From: Ancylobacter vacuolatus | GTDB taxonomy: Bacteria; Pseudomonadota; Alphaproteobacteria; Rhizobiales; Xanthobacteraceae | Direction: 5' to 3' | DNA length: 64,000 nucleotides | NCBI RefSeq assembly: GCF_030813595.1 | Contig: NZ_JAUSUH010000002.1 | Span: 744,001 to 808,000, forward strand | In this document: piece by piece, positions 46,552 through 55,019 of the stretch | How positions within the stretch are numbered: the first letter of the stretch is position 1 | How the letters are laid out: each line of letters starts with the position of its first letter | The notes under the pieces: model-generated | Database searches by the model: none | The model's input: the letters and a program-made list of their open reading frames with translations, nothing else | What the model was told of the DNA's origin: nothing | Made by a program: the position numbers and the translations under genes

Positions 46552-47829
46552 TTACTTGCTGAGCAGCTGGGTCAGGCCGTCGGCGGCCGCCTTCAGCGCG
46601 TCCTCGGGCTTGGCCTGCCCGCCGGCGGCGAGCGAGAGCTGGGCGCCCAGCACGTCCTCGTACTGCGCGGAATAGGCGAAGATCGGGAACGACTTGCCGG
46701 AGGCGACGACCTCAAGGCCGGTCTTGTAGAAGGGGTACTTCTTCAGCACCGCCGCGTCCTCGAACACGTCCGAGCGCACCGGGGCATGGCCTTCCATGGC
46801 GCGGGCGACCGAGATCTTCTTGCCCTGCACCCATTCGATGAACTTCCAGGCCGCGGCCTTGGATTCATCCGAGGTGTTCTTCGGGATGCCCCAGCCCCAG
46901 CCGCCGCTTTCGCCATGGCCACCGGGCATGACGGAGAGCGCCAGCTTGCCGGCCACTTTCGGGCACTTCTCCGCATTGTCGAGCTGCGGCAGCATCCACC
47001 AATAGGTGACCATGCTGAACGTGTCGCCGGCGCACATCAGCCGCATCGTGTCGTCGAGCGTGGCGGAGAGGGCGCCCTGCTGCGCGCCCTTCTGCACGTT
47101 CTCGGCATAGAGCTTCAGCGCGGTCAGGCCCTGCGGGCTGTTCAGCACCACCTTGCGGTCGGCATCGAGATAGGCGCCGCCGACGGCGAACAGGTAGTTG
47201 GAGAATTCCATCGCGTTCGGGTCGCCGCGCTGGCCCTGCATGGCGGCGCCGACGACGGGGGTGTTCGCCTTGAAGAAGGCGGAGAGCGCGACATAGTCGG
47301 CCAGCGTGGCCGGCAGAGCCAGCTCCTTGCCGGTCTTGGCCTTGTAGTCGGCCTTGATCTTGGGGTCGTTCAACAGGTCCGTGCGGTAGATCAGACCCAT
47401 GGAGTAATTGTACATGGGCAGGATCGGCGTCGCGTCCTTGGTCTGGCCGAGCAGGTCCAGCATGGACGGGATAAAGGGCTTCAGGTCGAAGCCGGACTTG
47501 GCGATATAGGGGTTCAGGTCTTCCAGCCAGCCGGCGGCGGGGAATTCGCCCGCCCACAGGAAGTCGACTTCGAGCAGGTTGTAGTAGCTCTCGGGCGAGA
47601 CCAGCTGGGCCACCAGCTTGTCGTGCATGTCGCCATAGCCGATCTTCTCGAACTCGACCTTGATGCCGGTTTCCTTCTCGAATTCCGGCAGCAGCTTCTC
47701 GATGATCTGCGTCTCCGGCACGTCCTCCATGAGGGCGCGCAGGGTGACGTTCTGCGCCTGGGCCGAGCCGGCCGCCGCAAGCAGGGTGGCGCCGAGCAGC
47801 GCCGCCTTGAGGCTACACTTAAACTGCAT
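46552..47829 (-). CDS. Sugar-type ABC transporter substrate-binding protein
   Basis: 425 residues with a signal peptide (LKAALLGATLLAAAGSAQAQ). The mature part is an extracellular solute-binding protein family 1 member: LLPEFEKETGIKVEFEKIGYGD at the start and AAWKFIEWVQGKK late. Many Trp/Tyr residues (SMVTYWWMLPQ, GGWGWGIP) fit a sugar or polyol ligand. CAGGAGAACGAG precedes ATG 47829. It lies between the two permease genes, an uncommon order. Confidence 0.92.
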   Translation of the reverse strand: MQFKCSLKAALLGATLLAAAGSAQAQNVTLRALMEDVPETQIIEKLLPEFEKETGIKVEFEKIGYGDMHDKLVAQLVSPESYYNLLEVDFLWAGEFPAAGWLEDLNPYIAKSGFDLKPFIPSMLDLLGQTKDATPILPMYNYSMGLIYRTDLLNDPKIKADYKAKTGKELALPATLADYVALSAFFKANTPVVGAAMQGQRGDPNAMEFSNYLFAVGGAYLDADRKVVLNSPQGLTALKLYAENVQKGAQQGALSATLDDTMRLMCAGDTFSMVTYWWMLPQLDNAEKCPKVAGKLALSVMPGGHGESGGWGWGIPKNTSDESKAAAWKFIEWVQGKKISVARAMEGHAPVRSDVFEDAAVLKKYPFYKTGLEVVASGKSFPIFAYSAQYEDVLGAQLSLAAGGQAKPEDALKAAADGLTQLLSK

Positions 47830-47907
47830 CTCGTTCTCCTGTTCCTCTGGAGCGGGCTTTGCCCGCCTTGTTGGCGCACACCCGAATGGGCGCGGTAGAA
47901 GGCACCG

Positions 47908-48705
47908 TCACTTCACGCTGCCGAAGGTCAGCCCCTGGACGATGAAGCGCTGGATGAAGCGCGAGGCGATCACCAGCGGCAGCACGGCGAGCACGACGCC
48001 GGCGGACACCTTGGCGATCTGCACGCCGTTGGAGGTCTGGAGCGCGGCCAGCGCCACCGGCACGGTCGCGGTCTGTGGACCGCTCAGCACCAGCGCGAAC
48101 AGGAACTCGTTCCAGGTGAGGATGAAGCCGAGCACGCCGGCCGCCGCGATGCCGGGCAGCGAGACCGGCAGCACGATGCGCCAGAACGCGCCCCAGGCGG
48201 TGGCGCCATCGGTCTGCGCCGCCCATTCGAGATCGACCGGAATGCCCTCGAAGAACCCCATCAGGATCCAGATCAGAAAGGGCAGGTTCACCGCGGCATA
48301 GACGATGATGAGGCCGGTCAGCGAATTGGTGAGGCCCACCGTGCGCAAGAGAGCGAAGGCCGGCAGCACGATCGCGACGGGGGGCAGCATCTGCGTCGCC
48401 AGCACGGCGAAGCGCCCGGCGCGCCCGCTGGTCTTGAAGCGGGCAAAGGCATAGCCGGTCATCGCCGCGAAGGGCAGCGCCACCACCACCGAGCCGAAGG
48501 CGACGATCAGGCTGTTGAGATAGGACTGGCCGTAGCGGGTGGAGGTGAACAGGGCGACGTAATTGTCGAGCGTCACCGCCGGCATCAGCTCCGGCGAATA
48601 GGACAGGTGCTCGGGCAGAAGGCTGGTGCGGACCACCCAGAGCAGGGGCACGAGAATGAGGGCGCAGGCGAAGAGAAGGCCAAGGTGAAGTCCGATGCGC
48701 CGCAT
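47908..48705 (-). CDS. Sugar-type ABC transporter permease (MalG/UgpE-like)
   Basis: 265 residues, six membrane segments. The coupling loop is EWAAQTDGATAWGAFWRIVLPV and the C-terminal end FIQRFIVQGLTFGSVK is typical of the MalG side of the pair. A strong GGGAGGGGG ribosome site precedes ATG 48705. It starts 13 bases after the ATPase gene. Confidence 0.93.
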   Translation of the reverse strand: MRRIGLHLGLLFACALILVPLLWVVRTSLLPEHLSYSPELMPAVTLDNYVALFTSTRYGQSYLNSLIVAFGSVVVALPFAAMTGYAFARFKTSGRAGRFAVLATQMLPPVAIVLPAFALLRTVGLTNSLTGLIIVYAAVNLPFLIWILMGFFEGIPVDLEWAAQTDGATAWGAFWRIVLPVSLPGIAAAGVLGFILTWNEFLFALVLSGPQTATVPVALAALQTSNGVQIAKVSAGVVLAVLPLVIASRFIQRFIVQGLTFGSVK

Positions 48706-48718
48706 GCTGCCCCCTCCC

Positions 48719-49882
48719 TCAGTTGGTCACGAGGCGGAGGCTGGGGCGGGGGAAGGCCCGCGTCGTCTCCGGATCGAACAGGTGCATGGGGCGGGGGTCG
48801 AGATAGAGCGGTACGCGCGCGCCCACCGGCGCGGTGAAGTGGCGCGAGAGGCGGGCGGAGATTTCCAGCGGCTTGGCCGCGTCCTTGGCCGTGGCTTTGC
48901 CGCCGGCCTCCCCGCTGCCGATCTGGCCGACCAGGATGTTCTCCACCCCCAGCGCCTCCATCGCCACCACCGAGACCTCGATCGGCGAAAATCCGGGCTG
49001 CGGCGCCTCGTGCAGGTCTTCCGGGCGCAGGCCGAAGATCACCTCGCGCCCGGCGAGCCCCGCATAGGCGGCGCGGTGCATCTGCGGCACCTCGACCGTG
49101 AAACCGTCACCGACGACCACGAGGCCATCGCCGCGCCCTTCAACCCGGGCGGGCAGCAGGTTCATCGGCGGGGTGGCGAGGAAGCGGGCGACGAAGGTGT
49201 CGACCGGGTCGGCATAGACCTCGAGCGGCTTGCCGACCTGGATCATCCGCCCCTCGCGCATGATGCAGATGCGGTCGCCCATGGTCATCGCCTCGACCTG
49301 GTCATGGGTGACATGGACGATGGTGCGGCCGAGCCGGCGGTGCAGCTTGACCAGTTCGAGCCGCATTTCCGCCCGCAGCTGCGCGTCGAGATTGGACAGC
49401 GGCTCGTCGAGCAGGAAGGCGACGGGATCGCGCACAATGGCGCGCCCCAGCGCGACGCGCTGGCGCTGGCCGCCGGACAGCGCCGCCGGCTTGCGGTCGA
49501 GATAGGGGGTGAGGCCGAGCAGTCCCGCCGCCTCGCGGATCTTCTCCTCGATGAGCGGGCGGGCGACGCCGCGCATCTTGAGGCCGAAGCCCATATTGTC
49601 GCGCACGCTCATATGCGGGTAGAGCGCGTAGGACTGGAACACCACGGCGATGTTGCGGTCGCGCGGGGCGACATTGTTGACGCTGCGCCCGCCAATGCGC
49701 AGATCGCCCGAGGTGATGCCCTCCAGCCCGGCGATCATCCGCAGCGTGGTCGATTTCCCACAGCCCGAGGGACCGAGGAAGATCACGAACTCGCCCTCTC
49801 CAATGGAAAGGTCCACGTCGCGTACGCCATAGGCGCCGTTGGCGTAGAGCTTGGAGACATGATCGAGCTCGATCGACGACAT
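48719..49882 (-). CDS. Sugar-type ABC transporter ATP-binding protein (MalK/UgpC-like)
   Basis: 387 residues. Walker [20 protein letters not shown] loop VFQSYALYPHMSVRDNMGFG, signature ALSGGQRQRVALGRA, Walker B FLLDEPLSNLDAQLR. A C-terminal TOBE/regulatory domain follows (VIFGLRPEDLHEA). An extra Gly/Ala/Lys stretch (GSGEAGGKATAKDAAK) interrupts that domain. It is the first gene of the transporter set after the SDR gene. ATG 49882 begins MSSIELDHVSKLYANG. Confidence 0.94.
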   Translation of the reverse strand: MSSIELDHVSKLYANGAYGVRDVDLSIGEGEFVIFLGPSGCGKSTTLRMIAGLEGITSGDLRIGGRSVNNVAPRDRNIAVVFQSYALYPHMSVRDNMGFGLKMRGVARPLIEEKIREAAGLLGLTPYLDRKPAALSGGQRQRVALGRAIVRDPVAFLLDEPLSNLDAQLRAEMRLELVKLHRRLGRTIVHVTHDQVEAMTMGDRICIMREGRMIQVGKPLEVYADPVDTFVARFLATPPMNLLPARVEGRGDGLVVVGDGFTVEVPQMHRAAYAGLAGREVIFGLRPEDLHEAPQPGFSPIEVSVVAMEALGVENILVGQIGSGEAGGKATAKDAAKPLEISARLSRHFTAPVGARVPLYLDPRPMHLFDPETTRAFPRPSLRLVTN

Positions 49883-50055
49883 CAGCGATCCTTTGCCTGC
49901 ACGGGCAGGGTCCCGCCACACGGGGCGGAGGGAAGAGAAAAACCCCGCCCGGTGCGCCGCTGGCGCGCGGAGTGTAAGCGGACAAAAACAAACATCGCAA
50001 GTGCTAATTCAAACGTTGTTCGTTCAGAGTCGATCACGAATTCTTCGAGCCCCGC

Positions 50056-50862
50056 TCAGGTCGTGTAGACGCCACCGGTGACGTTGATGCCCTGTCCGGT
50101 CATGAAGCGGGCCTGTTCGGAGGCGAGGAAAACCACCACATCGGCGACGTCTTCCGGCACTTCCAGCCGGCCGAGCGGGGTCTGGGCGATGTAGTCGTCG
50201 ATCACACGCTGCGGGGTGACGCCGCGCAGGCTCGCCTCCCACTCCACTTCGCGCGACTGCATGCTGGTCGCCACGAAGCCGGGGCAGACGGCGTTGACGC
50301 GGATGCCCGTGGCCGCCAGCTCGCGGGCCAGCGCCTGGGTCCAGCCGAGCACGGCGAATTTCGAGGCGGAGTAATGCGCCAGGAACGGCGCGCCGACCTT
50401 GGCAGCCAGCGAGGCGGTGTTGACGATGCAACCCTTGCCCTGCGCCACGAAGTGCCGGGCGGCAATCTGATTGGTGAGGAAGACGCCGCGGGTGTTGACG
50501 TCGAAGTTGAAATCCCATTCCTCGTCGGTCAGTTCCAGCGCCGCCCGCATGGTGGAAACGCCGGCATTGGCTACCAGAAGGTCACAGCCGCCGAGCCCCT
50601 CCAGCACCTGGGCGAAGGCCGTCTCCACCGAGGCGCGCTTGCGCACGTCGATCTCGATGGCGATGGCGCCGCCGCCGAGCGCGGCCGCCGTCTCCTGCGC
50701 CGCCGCGAAATTGATGTCGCCGACCGCCACCCGCACGCCCTGCCGCGCCAGCGCCACGGCGATGGCCCGCCCGATGCCGGCCGCTGCCCCGGTGACGAAG
50801 GCCAGCCGGCCCTTCAGCTCATAATAGGCAGCGACGGGCGCGGCGGCAGCGGGGGTATTCAT
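50056..50862 (-). CDS. Short-chain dehydrogenase/reductase
   Basis: 268 residues. The NAD(P) motif is VTGAAAGIGRAIA (about residue 24), the structural motif is NAG (LVANAGVS) and the catalytic set is Ser in VNTASLAAK and Tyr/Lys in HYSASKFAV. Asp in VAVGDINFA favours NAD+. It is divergent from the DeoR gene and upstream of the transporter genes, so oxidation of an imported polyol or sugar is a reasonable guess. GAGGAG precedes ATG 50862. Confidence 0.93.
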   Translation of the reverse strand: MNTPAAAAPVAAYYELKGRLAFVTGAAAGIGRAIAVALARQGVRVAVGDINFAAAQETAAALGGGAIAIEIDVRKRASVETAFAQVLEGLGGCDLLVANAGVSTMRAALELTDEEWDFNFDVNTRGVFLTNQIAARHFVAQGKGCIVNTASLAAKVGAPFLAHYSASKFAVLGWTQALARELAATGIRVNAVCPGFVATSMQSREVEWEASLRGVTPQRVIDDYIAQTPLGRLEVPEDVADVVVFLASEQARFMTGQGINVTGGVYTT

Positions 50863-50899
50863 GCGAGGCTCCTCATGTTCGCTCGTCAGTCTATATGAA

Positions 50900-50930
50900 C
50901 AAGAACTCACATCAAGAACATTCTTATGTT
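50900..50930. promoter_or_regulatory. Candidate DeoR operator: CAAGAAC direct repeats and AACAT-ATGTT inverted repeat
   Basis: CAAGAAC occurs at 50900 and 50913 (13-base period), followed by AACAT-TCTT-ATGTT at 50917-50930. The segment is clearly AT-richer than its surroundings and lies between the divergent SDR and DeoR genes. Confidence 0.45.
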
Positions 50931-51023
50931 TGATCTTGTGCGATCCTTGGGCTAAACAGGATTAGCCGACCGGCCGCGAATCCGCTCCTCTGCAACGGAA
51001 CCGCGATCAGGCAGGGTGGAGCG

Positions 51024-51884
51024 ATGGCCGAAGACGTGTCTTTCCGAGAGAATCCCGTGGCCGAGCCGCCGTCAGGCGAGGATCGCCAGCGCCTGCTCTC
51101 GCATGTGCGCCATGCCCGCATTCTCGATCATCTCGCCGCCGCCGGCTCGATCGGCGTGGCCGCCATCGCCGCCGAGCTCGGCGTGTCCGACATGACCATC
51201 CGCCGCGACCTGCTGGAACTGGAGCGCGACGGCCGGCTGCTGCGCGTGCATGGCGGGGCGGTGCTGGCAGAGACGCCGGCCAGCGTCGCCATGGACAGCG
51301 AGGAACCGCGCTTCGACGCCCGGCTTCGGCGCGGCAGCGACGCCAAATCCGCCATCGCCGCCTGTGCCGCCGGCATCGTCGCCGGCTACCGCACCTGCGC
51401 CATCGATGTCGGCACCACCACCTATCTCATGGCCGGGCATCTGCGCGAGGCCGGTCATCTCAAGGTCTTCACCAACAGCCTGCGCGTCTCCGCCCTTCTC
51501 GATGGCGGCGCGCCGGAAGTCTATGTCGCCGGCGGCCGGGTGCGGGCGGAAGAGATGTCGGTGTGGGGCCCCACCGCCACCGCCCAGTTCGAGAAGCTGT
51601 GGTTCGACGTCGCCGTGCTCGGCACCTCGGGCATCACGCCGGAAGGCTTCTTCGACTATTCCTTCGAGGACACCGACATGAAGCGCGTCTATCTGCGCCG
51701 CTCGGGGTTCAAGATCCTGCTGTGCGACAGCGCCAAGTTCCAGCGCATGTCGCTGGTCCAGGTCGGCACGCTTGCCGACATCAACCTGCTTATCACCGAC
51801 GCCGAGCCGCCCTCGCGCATTGCCGCGGCACTTGCCGCGGCCCGTGTCGAGCTGCGCATCGCGCCGCCCGCCGCCGGACAATGA
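51024..51884 (+). CDS. DeoR/GlpR-family transcriptional regulator
   Basis: 286 residues. The helix-turn-helix is GVAAIAAELGVSDMTIRRDLLELERDG-like (about residues 43-68), followed by LRVHGGAV, the family's linker. The C-terminal ligand domain has IDVGTTTYLMAGHL and ends with ITDAEPP. Such regulators sense phosphorylated sugars. It is divergent from the SDR gene and upstream of the BtpA, FGGY and HAD genes, which it probably controls. GTGGAG precedes ATG 51024. Confidence 0.93.
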   Translation: MAEDVSFRENPVAEPPSGEDRQRLLSHVRHARILDHLAAAGSIGVAAIAAELGVSDMTIRRDLLELERDGRLLRVHGGAVLAETPASVAMDSEEPRFDARLRRGSDAKSAIAACAAGIVAGYRTCAIDVGTTTYLMAGHLREAGHLKVFTNSLRVSALLDGGAPEVYVAGGRVRAEEMSVWGPTATAQFEKLWFDVAVLGTSGITPEGFFDYSFEDTDMKRVYLRRSGFKILLCDSAKFQRMSLVQVGTLADINLLITDAEPPSRIAAALAAARVELRIAPPAAGQ

Positions 51885-51921
51885 GGCGCGCCCGCGCCCC
51901 GTCCCTCAAGGAGTAGTTGGA

Positions 51922-52722
51922 ATGGTTTTCGAGTGTTTCGGCGCCAAGAAGAAGGTCGTCATCTCCATGGCCCATATCGGCGCCCTGCCCGGCGCGCCGC
52001 TCTATGATGCCGATGGCGGCCTCGACAAGCTGATCGAGGGCGTGCTCGCCGATGTCGAGAAGCTTCAGGCCGGCGGCGTCGACGCCATCATGTTCGGCAA
52101 TGAGAATGATCGTCCCTACGTGTTCAAGGGTTCGCCCGCGTCCATCGCCGCCATGTCGGCCATCGTCCAGGCGGTGAAGCCGAGCCTGAAGGTGCCGTTC
52201 GGCGTCAACTATCTCTGGGACCCGGTCGCCACGGTGGCCATCGGCGCCGTGACAGGCGCCAGCTTCGTGCGCGAGATCTTCACCGGCCTGTTCGCCTCCG
52301 ACATGGGCCTGTGGGAGCCGAACTGCGCCGAGGCGGCGCGGCTGCGCCACGATCTCAAGCGCGACGACATGAAGATGCTGTTCAACATCAATGCCGAGTT
52401 CGCCCATTCGCTCGACCAGCGGCCGATCGAGCTGCGGGCCAAGAGCGCGGTGTTCTCCTCCATCGCCGATGCCATCCTCGTCTCCGGCCCGATCACCGGC
52501 CAGCCGGCCGACCAGTCGCACCTCAAGAAGGTGGCCGAGACGGTCAAGGACGTGCCGATCTTCGCCAATACCGGCGTCAACATCGACAATATCCGCGACA
52601 TCTTCTCGGTCGCCTCGGGCGTGGTCATCGGCACCCATTTCAAGGTCGACGGCAACACCTGGAACGCGGTGGAGCAGGCGCGGGTGTCGCGCTTCATGGA
52701 TGTGGTGAACTCCATCCGCTGA
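51922..52722 (+). CDS. BtpA/SgcQ-family TIM-barrel protein
   Basis: 266 residues. VVISMAHIGALPGAPLYD, DAIMFGNENDRPYVFKG, GVNYLWDPVATVAIG and VIGTHFKVDGNTWN are family blocks. The family name comes from BtpA (photosystem I biogenesis in cyanobacteria); E. coli SgcQ belongs to a putative sugar operon with a DeoR regulator, as here. Its reaction is not established. In this context a sugar-phosphate aldolase or isomerase role is possible (inference). AAGGAG precedes ATG 51922. Confidence 0.9.
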   Translation: MVFECFGAKKKVVISMAHIGALPGAPLYDADGGLDKLIEGVLADVEKLQAGGVDAIMFGNENDRPYVFKGSPASIAAMSAIVQAVKPSLKVPFGVNYLWDPVATVAIGAVTGASFVREIFTGLFASDMGLWEPNCAEAARLRHDLKRDDMKMLFNINAEFAHSLDQRPIELRAKSAVFSSIADAILVSGPITGQPADQSHLKKVAETVKDVPIFANTGVNIDNIRDIFSVASGVVIGTHFKVDGNTWNAVEQARVSRFMDVVNSIR

Positions 52723-52791
52723 TCGCTTGCCCTCCTCCCGGACCGGCCTTTGGCCGGCGCCGGGAGCGCGGCCCGCGTGACGCTCAATACA

Positions 52792-52831
52792 CCATCCCGG
52801 CTCGGCGGCTTTGCCGTCGTCCGGGATGACG
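52792..52831. repeat. Short palindromic repeat CCATCCCGG ... CCGGGATGACG
   Basis: A 40-base compact form of the 6571 repeat, with arms CCATCCCGG and CCGGGATG around CTCGGCGGCTTTGCCGTCGT. It lies between the BtpA and FGGY genes. Confidence 0.75.
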
Positions 52832-52875
52832 TGTTTCTCGGCTTGCACTTGCCCACCGACCCCAAGAGGCTCCCC

Positions 52876-54375
52876 ATGAAGAGCTGCGTTCTCGGCCTCG
52901 ATATCGGCACGACCTCCACCATCGGCCTGTTGCTACGGCTGCCGGGGGAGATTCTTGCCGTGGCCTCGCGGCCGGTGACGCTGAGCTCCCGGCATGCCGG
53001 CTGGGCGGAAGAAGACCCCGCCGAGTGGTGGGACAATGTCTGCGCCCTTACCCGCGAACTGGTCGCCACCGCCGGCATCGACCCGGCCGAGATTGCCGCC
53101 ATCGGCGTCACCGGCATGCTGCCGGCCGTGGTGCTGCTGGATTCCGAGGGCCGCCTGCTGCGCCCCTCGATCCAGCAGAGCGACGGGCGTTGCGGGGCGG
53201 AGGTGGCCGAATTGCGGGCCGAGCGCGATGAGGCCGGCTTCATCGCCAAGGCGGGCAACGGCATCAACCAGCAGCTCGTCACCGCCAAGCTGCGCTGGAT
53301 CGCCCGCCATGAGCCGGAGGTGTTCGCTGATATCGCCACCGTGTTCGGCTCCTATGACTATGTGAACTGGCGCCTCACCGGCGAACGCGCGGTGGAGCAG
53401 AACTGGGCGCTGGAGGCCGGCTTTGTCGATGTCTCCCGCCACGCCATCGACGATGATCTCGTCGCCTGGGCGGGCATTCCGCGCGATGCTGTTCCGCGCA
53501 AGACCGCCTCGCATGAGGTGATGGGCCGCGTCTCGCCCGAGGGCGCGGCTGAGACCGGTCTGGCCGCCGGCACGCCTGTGATTGGCGGCGCGGCTGATAT
53601 GATCGCCTCGGCGCTCGGTGCCGGCGTCACCCAGCGCGGCGATATTCTTCTGAAGTTCGGCGGCGCCATCGATATTCTGGTCGCGACCGACCAGGTGAAG
53701 CCGGACCCGCGGCTCTATCTCGACTACCACCTCATTCCCGGCCTCTATATGCCCAATGGCTGCATGGCGACCGGCGGCTCGGGGCTGAACTGGTTCGTGC
53801 GCAATTTCGCCGGCGGCGAGGCGGCGGCGGCCGAGAAAGCCGGGCTCAGCCTGCACCAGCATCTCGACGCGCTCGCGGACCAGCGCCCCGCCGGCGCCGA
53901 CGGGCTGACGGTTCTGCCCTATTTCCTCGGCGAGAAGACGCCCATTCACGATCCCGCCGCGCGCGGCGTCATCGACGGGCTCACCCTCTCGCACGATATC
54001 GGCCATGTCTGGCGGGCGCTGCTGGAAGGCTATGCCTATGCCTGCGCCCACCATGTCGAGGTGCTGGCCGATATGGGCCATGCCGCCGGCCGCGTGCTGG
54101 TGTCCGATGGCGGCTCGAATTCGCTTGTGTGGATGCAGATCGTCGCCGATGTGCTGCAGCAGCCGGTCCACCGGCTGAAGGGGCACCCCGGCTCCTCGCT
54201 CGGCGCGGCGTGGACGGCGGCGGTCGGCATTGGCGCGGCGACGTGGAGCGGCATTTCCCGCTTTGTCGAACAGGGCGAGACCTTGCAGCCCAACCCTGCC
54301 TCCGCTGAAACCTACGCGGCCGGCTATGCCCGCTACCGCGATCTCTACCGCCGCCTCGAAGGCCGGCCCGCATGA
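52876..54375 (+). CDS. FGGY-family carbohydrate kinase
   Basis: 499 residues. It has an N-terminal actin-like domain (VLGLDIGTTSTIGLLLRL), a second one with GGAADMIASALGAG and LPYFLGEKTPIHDPAARG, and DGGSNSLVWMQIVADVLQQPV near the end. It phosphorylates a sugar or polyol with ATP; the substrate cannot be read from sequence (xylulose-, ribulose- or erythritol-like are candidates). The start ATG 52876 follows AGAGGC. Its stop overlaps the next gene in an ATGA. Confidence 0.93.
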   Translation: MKSCVLGLDIGTTSTIGLLLRLPGEILAVASRPVTLSSRHAGWAEEDPAEWWDNVCALTRELVATAGIDPAEIAAIGVTGMLPAVVLLDSEGRLLRPSIQQSDGRCGAEVAELRAERDEAGFIAKAGNGINQQLVTAKLRWIARHEPEVFADIATVFGSYDYVNWRLTGERAVEQNWALEAGFVDVSRHAIDDDLVAWAGIPRDAVPRKTASHEVMGRVSPEGAAETGLAAGTPVIGGAADMIASALGAGVTQRGDILLKFGGAIDILVATDQVKPDPRLYLDYHLIPGLYMPNGCMATGGSGLNWFVRNFAGGEAAAAEKAGLSLHQHLDALADQRPAGADGLTVLPYFLGEKTPIHDPAARGVIDGLTLSHDIGHVWRALLEGYAYACAHHVEVLADMGHAAGRVLVSDGGSNSLVWMQIVADVLQQPVHRLKGHPGSSLGAAWTAAVGIGAATWSGISRFVEQGETLQPNPASAETYAAGYARYRDLYRRLEGRPA

Positions 54376-55010
54376 GCCGCCCGTCGCTGCTGGCGGTCGC
54401 CTGGGACATTGACGGCACGCTGATCGACAGCGAGCCGCTGCACCATCGTGCGCTGGTCGCCGCCTGCCGGACGCTCGGCGCGGATCTTTCCGACCTGCCG
54501 GACCAGGCCTTTCGCGGCATCCATATGGGCGATGTGTGGAAACAGGTGTCGCCGCGCCTGCCGGCCGCTGTCGCCGAAGCGGAATGGGCGGCGCGCATCA
54601 ATGCCCATTATGTCGACAACCGCGACAGCCTGATCGCCCTGCCCGGCGCCGTCGCCACCATCCGCGCGCTCGAAAAGCGGGGCGTCATGCAGGTCTGCGT
54701 CTCCAATTCGAGCCGCTCGGTGGTGGACGCCAACATCGCCGCGCTGGGCATCGCCGACGCGATCGCCTTCTCGCTCAGCCTCGATGATGTGGACGAGGGC
54801 AAGCCCGATCCCGAGCCCTATCGCCGCGCCTGCGCGCGGCTGGGCCTGCCGCCGGCCAGCGTGGTGGCGGTGGAGGACAGCCGCTCCGGGGCTCTCTCCG
54901 CCCGCGCGGCGGGGCTGTTCGTGGTCGGCTACACCCCGACCGGCGGCGGCTTCGAGGCGGTTGACCTCGAAATCGACCGGCTGGAAAACCTGCTGGCGCT
55001 GTTCGCCTGA
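54372..55010 (+). CDS. HAD-family phosphatase/phosphomutase (beta-phosphoglucomutase-like)
   Basis: 212 residues. Motif I is AVAWDIDGTLIDSEPLHHRA with both Asp residues, motif II VCVSNSSRS, motif III GKPDPEPY and motif IV VAVEDSRSGALSA. The Phe/Asp pattern and cap insertion are those of the PGMB/YniC group. It is translationally coupled to the FGGY kinase and may remove or move phosphate on the pathway sugar. Confidence 0.92.
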   Translation: MSRPSLLAVAWDIDGTLIDSEPLHHRALVAACRTLGADLSDLPDQAFRGIHMGDVWKQVSPRLPAAVAEAEWAARINAHYVDNRDSLIALPGAVATIRALEKRGVMQVCVSNSSRSVVDANIAALGIADAIAFSLSLDDVDEGKPDPEPYRRACARLGLPPASVVAVEDSRSGALSARAAGLFVVGYTPTGGGFEAVDLEIDRLENLLALFA

Positions 55011-55019
55011 GCGCGCGCT

